This document shows positions 7,679-14,908 of a DNA stretch of 64,000 bases, piece by piece. Numbering within the stretch: position 1 is the first letter of the stretch; each line of letters begins with the position of its first letter. Source of the DNA: Desulfovibrio litoralis DSM 11393. GTDB taxonomy: Bacteria; Desulfobacterota; Desulfovibrionia; Desulfovibrionales; Desulfovibrionaceae. The stretch lies in NCBI RefSeq assembly GCF_900143255.1, contig NZ_FRDI01000002.1, positions 482,154 to 546,153 of the forward strand, written 5' to 3'. A program made the position numbers and the translations under genes. The notes below the pieces were generated by a model. It did not search any database, was not told the origin of the DNA, and worked only from the letters and a program-made list of their open reading frames with translations.

Positions 7679-8002
7679 TTATAAATTGGTAAGCACTTTA
7701 AGCATACGGTAAACCAGTTGAGCATCTTTGGATTTTAACTGTTTAACCATGCTGATTATTTCTTCTGTTAGCTGTTGAGGTGATTGTTCGTGGTCGTAGT
7801 CTACAATCTCTGTAATAGTTATGCCAAGTTCGGAGGCAAGGTTTGTTAAAAGTTCAATGGAGATATTCCCAACTCCACGTTCCACTTCACCCAAATATTT
7901 TGCACTCATTCCAGATCGTTCCGCCAGTTGTTCCTGAGAGAGATCACGGCTAATACGCAAGGCACGAATACGTTTGCCAAGGCGACTGCTGATAGCACTC
8001 AT
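7679..8002 (-). CDS. XRE-family HTH regulator
   Basis: A 107-aa protein with a Cro/C1-type HTH in residues 8-65 (LGKRIRALRISRDLSQEQLAERSGMSAKYLGEVERGVGN in outline) and a short C-terminal helix (EEIISMVKQLKSKDAQLVYRML) that may dimerise. GGAGG precedes the start. It converges on the WYL gene and is divergent from the zinc-ribbon cluster, so it may repress its own promoter and the 8200 operon. No recognition sequence could be identified with confidence. Confidence 0.9.
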   Translation of the reverse strand: MSAISSRLGKRIRALRISRDLSQEQLAERSGMSAKYLGEVERGVGNISIELLTNLASELGITITEIVDYDHEQSPQQLTEEIISMVKQLKSKDAQLVYRMLKVLTNL

Positions 8003-8199
8003 AAGGTTCCTCCATTCTTAAAAAAGGAATTATAGACTACTTTGTTGACAAGTGTACCGTTTATAAGTATTGAATTTTAAATTAAAATAACATATAAGTT
8101 TTATAGCTTGATGGAAGATAAAATTGCATTTGTGATGATGTGTTGATGGCATTGATTAAAGTTCTGTATTTCAAAAGACTAATAAAAAAGGAGATGAAA

Positions 8200-8730
8200 A
8201 TGATTTGTCCATTTTGTAAAGAAGAAATAGCTGACGGTGCAATAAAATGTAAGCACTGTGCCTCAATGCTCAATACCAACGCCAATACTGCCAGTGCGTC
8301 AACTGCTAATAGTGGAAAAGATGCGTATGCAACGATTAATTCTTTGAATATTTCTAATGAATTGAAAGATAAATTACGCTTTGTGCATGACAATATAAAA
8401 GGCACAAAATTTGGTTTACCTGATTATGGCTTAAAAGGTGCTGAGTTACGTAAGACCTTTAATTGGTGGGCATTCTTTTTTATTGGTTTTTATTATTTAA
8501 TTAAGGGTATGTGGAAGAAGTTATTATCAATGATATGGCTTGCTATATTAATAGGTCTTTTTATAGAAATATTAAGTGGAATATTATTATATTTATTTGG
8601 CTTTGGTATAATCGGTTTTCTTAAAGCTCTCAATATCGTGTCATGGGTTCCTTTGTCAGTAATAGCAATGCAAAGTGCGTATTATGACCTTTATCGGAAG
8701 GAAGTATTGAAAGAGGATTTTTGGTGGTAA
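8200..8730 (+). CDS. Zinc-ribbon membrane protein (DUF2628-like)
   Basis: A 176-aa protein with a treble-clef-like zinc ribbon at the very N-terminus (C3, C6, C17, C20 in MICPFCKEEIADGAIKCKHC). A Ser/Thr/Asn/Ala-rich linker and a DUF2628-like membrane part follow (KTFNWWAFFFIGFYYLIKGMW, then two or three hydrophobic segments to about residue 160). I place the start at ATG 8200, six bases after AAGGAG; the ATG at 8194 is too close. The first 38 nt after the start region (8209-8246) are identical to 8864-8901 of the next gene. The role is unknown; such proteins are thought to sit in the inner membrane with the zinc ribbon in the cytoplasm. Confidence 0.8.
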   Translation: MICPFCKEEIADGAIKCKHCASMLNTNANTASASTANSGKDAYATINSLNISNELKDKLRFVHDNIKGTKFGLPDYGLKGAELRKTFNWWAFFFIGFYYLIKGMWKKLLSMIWLAILIGLFIEILSGILLYLFGFGIIGFLKALNIVSWVPLSVIAMQSAYYDLYRKEVLKEDFWW

Positions 8731-8854
8731 TATTATGAGTTATGCTTGCTATTTTTAACTATTGCTAAGTATGGTTTTATTGTTAAGGCGAGAACGTTGC
8801 AATTATACGCTAAAAATTAAAATATTCGGATAGTGATAATCTAGGATTAAAAAT

Positions 8855-9211
8855 ATGAAATGCCCATTTTGTAAAGAAGAAATAGCTGACGGTGCAATAA
8901 AGTGTAAACACTGTGGGTCAATGTTATATCAAACAGAACCACAACCAATGACTCAACAAGTATTAGTGCAACAAGCACCTATATGGAGTTCTATAACCTC
9001 TATGGTTTTAGGTATTCTTGCTCTAATGACTTTTTTGACGGAAGAATGGTTTACTGTAGATGAGGCAATAGGGTTAGCTATTATATCAGGTCTTGCAATC
9101 ATTTTTTCTGCTGTTGCTTTGTCTCAAAAACAACGGGGTAGAGGAATGGCTATTGCTGGTTTAGTAACAGGTATTTTAGGTGCTTTATGTGCTTTAGGGA
9201 TAGAATTTTAA
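8855..9211 (+). CDS. Zinc-ribbon membrane protein (DUF4190-like)
   Basis: A 118-aa protein that begins with nearly the same zinc ribbon as the gene before it (C3, C6, C17, C20). The ribbon is joined to a Gln-rich linker and a DUF4190-type two-helix membrane domain (SSITSMVLGILALMTF and GLAIISGLAIIFSAVALS, with the typical GRGMAIAGLVTGILGAL segment). The identical leader fused to an unrelated membrane domain points to domain shuffling or gene conversion. The biochemical role is unknown. It sits in the same strand series as the lipoprotein and GIY-YIG genes and ends 18 bp before the lipoprotein start. Confidence 0.8.
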   Translation: MKCPFCKEEIADGAIKCKHCGSMLYQTEPQPMTQQVLVQQAPIWSSITSMVLGILALMTFLTEEWFTVDEAIGLAIISGLAIIFSAVALSQKQRGRGMAIAGLVTGILGALCALGIEF

Positions 9212-9229
9212 TAACGATAGGTGGAAAAT

Positions 9230-9802
9230 ATGAATAAAATATTTGGTAAGAGACAAGGTTTATTTTGTTTAGTATTACTTAATCTGCTGTTTATTATAAA
9301 CTTGGCAGGCTGTTCAGATAGCAATATTGAAGTTGTAAAAACTGGTAGCATGAATTTTGATACTAGTACCACTGTTGGAAATGTGCTTGATAATTATCCA
9401 TATTTTGCAACAACAACATGGAAATCCTTTGAAGATGCACAAAAAAGGCAAATTGTTGAGTTTAATGGTACATTAAATCATATAGAGATGCTTCAAAACT
9501 TTATAAAAGATTTGAGTCAGGATAAAAATGGAGAGACAGGTCTTGCTCTCATGCTCATGGGCGTGCCCTCAACACAACACCTTGTGAAAGCTATGGAAAA
9601 TCCTAATAATCTGTTGCATTCAGGCAAGTGGACAGTAATGATACAATTTACAATATTGCCTGATAATAGATTTAATATCAGTTATGTTGGGTTTGAAGAT
9701 GCCGATGGGCAACATGAAAAATCTAATATAGACTTGGTAAAGAGTATTTATAGAGGTGAATGTCTTTTCAGTAAATCTTTATTACAAGCTTTAATAAAAT
9801 AA
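9230..9802 (+). CDS. Lipoprotein of unknown function
   Basis: A 190-aa exported lipoprotein. A basic start (MNKIFGKRQG) and a hydrophobic core lead to the lipobox L25-A26-G27-C28. The mature part is Asn/Asp-rich with no family I can name (one region reads TTTWKSFEDAQKRQIVEFNGTL in two halves; the end LVKSIYRGECLFSKSLLQALIK is amphipathic). AGGTGG at 9219-9224 supports ATG 9230 over the GTG at 9221. It follows the zinc-ribbon/DUF4190 gene closely and is likely in one operon with it. Membrane anchoring is predicted; function is not. Confidence 0.7.
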   Translation: MNKIFGKRQGLFCLVLLNLLFIINLAGCSDSNIEVVKTGSMNFDTSTTVGNVLDNYPYFATTTWKSFEDAQKRQIVEFNGTLNHIEMLQNFIKDLSQDKNGETGLALMLMGVPSTQHLVKAMENPNNLLHSGKWTVMIQFTILPDNRFNISYVGFEDADGQHEKSNIDLVKSIYRGECLFSKSLLQALIK

Positions 9803-9830
9803 TTTTGCCAATACATGAGGAAGTGTAGCT

Positions 9831-10379
9831 ATGGAGACAATTTATATTAATTGGCATGGTCCTTTTACTAGAGATGATATTAACTGTGAAAATCATTGTA
9901 AAGATGATGATTGTTTATGTTTGTCTGGTAATGGATTGTATGCTCTTTTTGGAATGCAAAAATATGAACGCAAGGCAAAGTTGCAGTATATTGGGCTTAC
10001 ACAGCGTAGATATATTGATAGATTTAATGAAAAACAAGACACGGAGAATCAACATAGAATTAATGATATTTCTCGAAATCTCATGATCTGGTTGGGCAAA
10101 GTTGAAACACCTAAACGTACTGTAAAAAGAGAAATCCTTGAGGCAGCAGAATATGCATTAATATACTTTTCTGAGCCTCAAATGAATGAAAAAAAGACTA
10201 TTTATGCTCCTAAGTTTGATTGTACCGTAATATCTAGGTTTTTTCATAAAAATAGTGATAAGCTCAGAAAAAGAATTCCAAAACTTTTAAATGATATACC
10301 AGATGTTATTTCTTGGAACGCTTCTCCTAGAAACGAGTTACATTATTGTACTCGCTTAAAATTAATTCAACAAGATTAG
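9831..10379 (+). CDS. GIY-YIG superfamily protein
   Basis: A 182-aa soluble protein with the GIY-YIG pattern. It has GLY at 35-37 and YIG at 53-55 (KLQYIGLTQRRYIDRF, with R64 as the likely catalytic Arg), E107 in the AAEYALIYF helix as metal ligand, and N119 in PQMNEKKT. The order and spacing fit the nuclease core. The N-terminal extension has four Cys and one His within residues 19-30 (CENHCKDDDCLC), possibly metal-binding. It is the last gene of the zinc-ribbon/lipoprotein series and is followed by a terminator. Nuclease activity is inferred from residues; target and role are unknown. Confidence 0.7.
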   Translation: METIYINWHGPFTRDDINCENHCKDDDCLCLSGNGLYALFGMQKYERKAKLQYIGLTQRRYIDRFNEKQDTENQHRINDISRNLMIWLGKVETPKRTVKREILEAAEYALIYFSEPQMNEKKTIYAPKFDCTVISRFFHKNSDKLRKRIPKLLNDIPDVISWNASPRNELHYCTRLKLIQQD

Positions 10380-10413
10380 CGTATTCTTTGTTTGTTTAAT
10401 CAATATTCCTCAA

Positions 10414-10446
10414 AGTCCTTATCTTTAAAGATTAAGGGCTTTTTTT
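10414..10446 (+). terminator. Terminator after the GIY-YIG gene
   Basis: An imperfect stem (AGTCCTTATCTTT against AAAGATTAAGGGCT) followed by a run of T ending at 10446. Confidence 0.7.
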
Positions 10447-10604
10447 GTGTGAGATTGACACTTGACGAAATTAAGTCTATATTTGGTTTGATTGTGGTTT
10501 CCGACAGCTTATCGTTAACTTGTTCTTATGTTTTTCGATTTTGATTTTAGGCTCAATTATATTTTAGTATATTTTTTATTCAGTTCATTTTTTAGGAGGG
10601 CGTT

Positions 10605-10889
10605 ATGCGTTTAAGCCAAGATATTAAGCCAATAAGTTATGTTAAAGCCAATAGTGCAAAGGTGCTTGATCAGGTTAATCAAGGTAGCCCCATGATTATT
10701 ACTCAAAATGGAGAAGCTCAAGCTGTACTTATGGGGATAAAAACTTATGAACGCCTCACAGAAGGGATTGCTTTATTAAAAATTCTTTCGATTAGCGAAA
10801 AAAGCATAGAAGCAGGCGAGGGGCTACCTGCAACAGAAGCCTTTGCACATATTCGCAGTAGCATAAAAGAGGCTAAAAACAATGGCTAA
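10605..10889 (+). CDS. Phd/YefM-family antitoxin
   Basis: A 94-aa antitoxin. The N-terminal Phd/YefM fold (IKPISYVKANSAKVLDQVNQGSPMIITQNGEAQAVLM) binds operator DNA. The C-terminal tail (about 55-94) should wrap the toxin. AGGAGG precedes the ATG. Its end overlaps the toxin start by 8 bp, the classic antitoxin-first arrangement, and the promoter region upstream is probably autoregulated. It likely stabilises the element. Confidence 0.92.
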   Translation: MRLSQDIKPISYVKANSAKVLDQVNQGSPMIITQNGEAQAVLMGIKTYERLTEGIALLKILSISEKSIEAGEGLPATEAFAHIRSSIKEAKNNG

Positions 10890-11202
10890 GGTTGTTTTGT
10901 CTCCTGAGGCGATTGAAGATATTTTAAGCATACATCAATACATATTAGAACGTGATGGTTTTGCACAGGCAGAAGCAATTTTGCAAAGGCTGGAAAATAA
11001 AGTTTATAGCTTGGAAAAGCTTTCTTTGCGTGGCAAATTTCCTGATGAATTGTTAGATTTCGGTAATTCTAAAATACGAGAAATTCAAGAAGCCCCTTGG
11101 CGAATTTTTTATTACCCTGAAAAAGACACAATATTTGTACTTGCGGTTCTTGACGGTAGAAGATCAATGGCAGACCTGTTGCTAGAGCGGTTAATGGAGT
11201 AA
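10882..11202 (+). CDS. ParE/RelE-superfamily toxin
   Basis: A 106-aa toxin with the compact RelE/ParE fold. The sequence runs VVLSPEAIEDILSIHQYILERDG, then a long helix pair, the strand KIREIQEAPWRIFYYPEKDTIFVLAVLDGRR, and a C-terminal helix. The A-E-D-I helix and the R-I-F-Y strand are typical of ParE-like members. Whether it targets gyrase or mRNA cannot be told: the catalytic set of RelE RNases is not obvious. It is cotranscribed with the antitoxin. Confidence 0.9.
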   Translation: MAKVVLSPEAIEDILSIHQYILERDGFAQAEAILQRLENKVYSLEKLSLRGKFPDELLDFGNSKIREIQEAPWRIFYYPEKDTIFVLAVLDGRRSMADLLLERLME

Positions 11203-11397
11203 GAGAGTAGGCTGACATGGTTATTGTAAATTTAATGATATTAAATTAGTAGGTTTAGCGTTTTATGATCTAAACATCTGTATTGTAATTTTACTGTTAA
11301 TATGCAAAAAGAAATAGATAAAAACCAGTGTTAGCATATCATAAATTTATACAAATTTATTGTAAGTACACATTATAAATTTTTTAAGGATAGATAA

Positions 11398-12960
11398 ATG
11401 GCTGACAATAAAAAAGAACAAGAACGTACTGAGCTTCATAGGGCAATTTGGAATATAGCCAATGAGTTACGTGGTAGTGTTGATGGTTGGGATTTTAAAC
11501 AGTATATTTTAGGTATGCTCTTTTACAGATATATTTCTGAAAATTTGGCTAATTATATCAACCAAGCAGAATGGGAAACTGGAAATAAAGCTTTTGATTA
11601 TGCGACTATTTCAGATAATGATGCGGAACAAGCCAGAGAAGACCTTGTAAAAACAAAGGGATTTTTTATTCTTCCGAGTGAACTTTTTCAAAATATAAAA
11701 AATACAGCCCAAACAGATGAAAATTTAAACGAAACCTTAGAAAAAATATTTAAAAATATTGAAGCTTCGGCTTTAGGAACGCTCAGCGAAGCCAATTTTA
11801 AAGGTCTTTTTGATGATATTGATATTAATAGCAATAAATTAGGAGCTACTGTTGCAAGACGAAACGAAAGGTTGGTAACGCTGATTAACGGTATTGCAGA
11901 CATGAAACTTGGCGATTATAAAGATAATACCATTGATGCTTTTGGTGATGCTTATGAATTTTTAATGAGTATGTATGCGTCGAGTGCAGGAAAAAGTGGG
12001 GGCGAATTTTTTACACCGCAAGAAGTATCAGAGCTTTTAACTCGTTTAACTCTTGTTGGAAAAACAGAGGTTAATAAAGTTTATGATCCCGCTTGTGGTA
12101 GTGGTTCGTTGTTGCTTAAGTTTGCAAAAATTCTTGGAAAAGAGAACGTGAGAAACGGATTTTTTGGACAAGAAATTAATATAACCACTTATAACCTTTG
12201 TCGTATCAATATGTTTTTACATGATATTGATTATGATAAGTTTGATATTGGTCATGCCAATACTTTAATTGACCCTATGCATGGAGATATTGAGCCTTTT
12301 GAGGCTATTGTTTCCAACCCTCCTTATTCTATCAAGTGGGCTGGAGATTCTAACCCTTTGTTAATTAATGACCCTCGTTTTTCGCCGGCCGGAATATTAG
12401 CTCCAAAATCTAAAGCCGATCTTGCTTTTGTTATGCATAGTCTTTCTTGGCTTGCAACAAGTGGAACAGCCTCTATTGTTTGTTTTCCTGGTGTAATGTA
12501 TCGTAGCGGAGCAGAGCAAAAAATCAGGAAATATTTAATAGATAATAACTATATTGATTGTATTATTCAGCTTCCTGACAATCTGTTTTTTGGAACAAGT
12601 ATAGCTACTTGTATTATGGTTTTAAAAAAGAACAAGAGAGAAAATAAAACCTTATTTATTGACGCTTCAAAAGAATGTAAAAAAGTAACCAATAATAATA
12701 AATTAGAAGACAGCAATATTGAAAAAATTGTTTCTGTTTTTAGTTCAAGAGAATCTATTGCTCATTTTAGTTATTTAGCGACAAAAAAAGAAATAGAAAA
12801 ACAAGACTATAATCTTTCTGTCTCCAGTTATGTAGAACAAAAAGATACCAGAGAAAAAATAGATATTGTTGCTCTTAACGCTGAAATCAGTCAAATCGTT
12901 GCTCGCCAACAGCTTTTGCGTAGTGAGATTGACAAAATTGTGGCTGAAATTGAGGTATAA
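11398..12960 (+). CDS. hsdM: Type I restriction-modification methyltransferase subunit HsdM (type IC-like)
   Basis: The modification subunit that transfers methyl from S-adenosylmethionine to adenine N6 in the M2S and R2M2S complexes. It has 520 aa, with an N-terminal helical domain (WNIANELRGSVDGWDFKQYILGMLFYRY in parts), the SAM motif DPACGSGSLL (230-239) and the catalytic NPPY (307-310). The length and the N-terminal motif resemble the EcoR124I (type IC) subunit. It is first in an operon with rhuM, an accessory gene, hsdS and hsdR. A start at 11398 follows AAGGAT. Activity is likely: both motifs are intact. Confidence 0.96.
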   Translation: MADNKKEQERTELHRAIWNIANELRGSVDGWDFKQYILGMLFYRYISENLANYINQAEWETGNKAFDYATISDNDAEQAREDLVKTKGFFILPSELFQNIKNTAQTDENLNETLEKIFKNIEASALGTLSEANFKGLFDDIDINSNKLGATVARRNERLVTLINGIADMKLGDYKDNTIDAFGDAYEFLMSMYASSAGKSGGEFFTPQEVSELLTRLTLVGKTEVNKVYDPACGSGSLLLKFAKILGKENVRNGFFGQEINITTYNLCRINMFLHDIDYDKFDIGHANTLIDPMHGDIEPFEAIVSNPPYSIKWAGDSNPLLINDPRFSPAGILAPKSKADLAFVMHSLSWLATSGTASIVCFPGVMYRSGAEQKIRKYLIDNNYIDCIIQLPDNLFFGTSIATCIMVLKKNKRENKTLFIDASKECKKVTNNNKLEDSNIEKIVSVFSSRESIAHFSYLATKKEIEKQDYNLSVSSYVEQKDTREKIDIVALNAEISQIVARQQLLRSEIDKIVAEIEV

Positions 12961-12961
12961 A

Positions 12962-13987
12962 ATGAGCATAGAGCTTGATTTTTTAATATATAACGCACCT
13001 AATGAAGATGTAAAAGTTAACGTTATTGTAAAAGACGAGACTGTTTGGGTTACACAAAAAGCTATGGCGGAGTTGTTTGGTATAGACCGCTCTGTTGTAA
13101 CAAAACACCTAAAAAATATTTTTATTACAGAAGAGTTAAATAAAGAAACAGTATGTGCATTTTTTGCACATACTGCTACAGACGGTAAAACCTACAATAC
13201 ACAATATTATAATCTTGATGCGATTATTTCTGTTGGTTATCGTGTTAATTCTGCTAAAGCGACTAGCTTTCGTATTTGGGCAACAAAAATATTAAAGGAA
13301 TATATTCAAAAGGGCTTTGTTATGGACGATGAACGTCTAAAGCAGGGTTCTGAGGTTTTTGGTAAAGATTATTTTAAAGAGCTTTTAGAACGTGTTCGTT
13401 CTATTCGGGCTAGTGAACGCCGAATTTGGCAACAAATAACTGATATTTTTGCTGAATGTAGCATTGACTATAGTAACAACTCTGATTTTACAAAGAATTT
13501 TTATGCTATGGTACAAAATAAATTCCACTACGCTATTACAGGAAAAACAGCAGCGGAGATTATATACAGTAAGGCGGATAAAACCCAAAACAATATGGGG
13601 CTTACAACGTGGAAAAATTCACCAGATGGACGTATTTTAAAGAGTGATGCAAAAACTGCTAAAAATTACCTTTCAGAAAAAGAAATTAAACAGTTAGAAC
13701 GTTTGGTTTCGGGTTATTTTGATTATATAGAAGATTTAATTGAACGGGAAAACACCTTTACGATGGAAGAGTTTTCAGCCAGCATCAATGAGTTTTTAGA
13801 GTTTCGCCGTTATGACATATTAAAAGATAAGGGTAAAATATCTATGGAAAAAGCACAAATAAAAGCTATTTCTGAATATGACGCATTTAATAAAACCCAA
13901 AAAATAGTTTCAGACTTTGACCGTAGCCTAAAAAAACTTACAGCAAAACACCTTGGCTCTAAAAAAGTTGGTAAAAAAGATGAGTAA
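12962..13987 (+). CDS. rhuM: RhuM-family protein inside the hsd operon
   Basis: A 341-aa RhuM/Rha-like protein. An N-terminal DNA-binding-like region (VWVTQKAMAELFGIDRSVVTKHLKNIF) is followed by the RhuM signature blocks YNLDAIISVGYRVNS, FRIWATKILKEYIQKGF and the C-terminal helices. I start at ATG 12962, one base after hsdM stops; a longer in-frame extension lies inside hsdM. RhuM genes are often found between hsd genes, but their role is unsettled. The gene stops at 13987, overlapping by 8 bp an hsdS start codon (13980) that is now only a remnant. This shows hsdS once followed directly. Confidence 0.88.
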   Translation: MSIELDFLIYNAPNEDVKVNVIVKDETVWVTQKAMAELFGIDRSVVTKHLKNIFITEELNKETVCAFFAHTATDGKTYNTQYYNLDAIISVGYRVNSAKATSFRIWATKILKEYIQKGFVMDDERLKQGSEVFGKDYFKELLERVRSIRASERRIWQQITDIFAECSIDYSNNSDFTKNFYAMVQNKFHYAITGKTAAEIIYSKADKTQNNMGLTTWKNSPDGRILKSDAKTAKNYLSEKEIKQLERLVSGYFDYIEDLIERENTFTMEEFSASINEFLEFRRYDILKDKGKISMEKAQIKAISEYDAFNKTQKIVSDFDRSLKKLTAKHLGSKKVGKKDE

Positions 13988-14042
13988 ATTAGAAGAGCTG
14001 ATAGCGGAGCTTTGTCCTGACGGAGTGGAGTGGGAAATATGA
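13980..14042 (+). pseudogene. 5' remnant of an hsdS gene
   Basis: A 21-codon frame, MSKLEELIAELCPDGVEWEI and stop, matches the first residues of the intact HsdS at 14901 (MSKLEELINELCPNGV). The first 24 nt are identical in both. It overlaps the rhuM end by the same ATGAGTAA as the intact hsdS overlaps the 292-aa-type gene between them. The likely history is recombination that inserted the accessory gene plus a new hsdS, leaving the old start behind. Confidence 0.85.
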
Positions 14043-14908
14043 GGTTAAGCAGCGTGTTATCAAGTCATAATAACAATGAGTCTATAGAAGTTGAATCTTT
14101 TGTAGATAAAGATAAATATGTTGAAAACGCTGAAGATGCTTCAGATGGTATAATTGTTGTATCTTCTGGTGATTTTATTGAATTAGATATTGGAACAATA
14201 GTGCTACCTTTCTTTTCAACTACCTGTAATGATAATATTCAATTTGTATCACACACAAAATTACACTGCTTAGTTGTAAATAATAAAATGATCAGTATTG
14301 ATTGTGTATTGAAATGTGTAGATTCCCAGAGATGCAGTAATTGCCAGTCGTTAATTCAAGCGTGGTTTTTAGTAGAAGCTGATGATATTTTTGCACACAC
14401 ACCAAAGGTACACATATTAAAGCATAATTTCAGGTTACCTGATCATATAAAGCTACCCATAGAAACTAAAGATCAATTTTCAGAATTACTAGGAAAAGCT
14501 GAAATTGCCTATAAAGAAAGACTTGGAGCAGGCTCAATTATATATTTACGTTCGGCTTTTGAAAAAATAACACACATTGTGGGTGATGATGCTGGAGTAG
14601 CAATATACAAACCCAATGGCAAAACAAAACCTTTTGATCAGGTATTAACGTTGGTTGATGAACGATGCTCTATTATACCTGAACAATATTCAGCAAATCG
14701 TTATGAAATTTTTTCTCAACTTAGTGAAATTGCCCATGGTAATTCTGATGAAAAATCTGCACTTGATAAATACTATGCACTTAGGCGTTTGGTTATGGGT
14801 ATTATAGATAATGTAGAAAAAAACAAAGAAAAGATAAAAAATAATCATGAAATACAGCAGGCACTTAGGGCAATAGGTATAGGTAATGGAGACGAAGCAA
14901 ATGAGTAA
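14039..14908 (+). CDS. Accessory protein with C-terminal DUF4145/HEPN-like domain, inserted into the hsd operon
   Basis: A 289-aa protein of no family I recognise at its N-terminus, which has a Cys-containing middle (CVLKCVDSQRCSNCQ, 4 Cys, possibly metal-binding). The C-terminal half (about 155-270) reads LLGKAEIAYKERLGAGSIIYLRSAFEKITHIVG ... LSEIAHGNSDEKSALDKYYALRRLV. This is the helix pattern of DUF4145, a HEPN-related domain found near restriction and Abi systems. The start ATG 14039 has GGAG upstream. It lies between two hsdS start sequences and overlaps the intact hsdS by 8 bp. It may be a defence or control partner of the R-M system; no nuclease activity can be assigned. Confidence 0.6.
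   Translation: MRLSSVLSSHNNNESIEVESFVDKDKYVENAEDASDGIIVVSSGDFIELDIGTIVLPFFSTTCNDNIQFVSHTKLHCLVVNNKMISIDCVLKCVDSQRCSNCQSLIQAWFLVEADDIFAHTPKVHILKHNFRLPDHIKLPIETKDQFSELLGKAEIAYKERLGAGSIIYLRSAFEKITHIVGDDAGVAIYKPNGKTKPFDQVLTLVDERCSIIPEQYSANRYEIFSQLSEIAHGNSDEKSALDKYYALRRLVMGIIDNVEKNKEKIKNNHEIQQALRAIGIGNGDEANE

Noticed and set aside
9856..10086. A 76-codon frame inside the GIY-YIG gene
   Set aside because: Other frame of a gene with a clear motif pattern.
12866..12961. N-terminal extension of rhuM into hsdM
   Set aside because: Family similarity begins at MSIELDF (12962), directly after the hsdM stop; the extension is read out of frame through hsdM.
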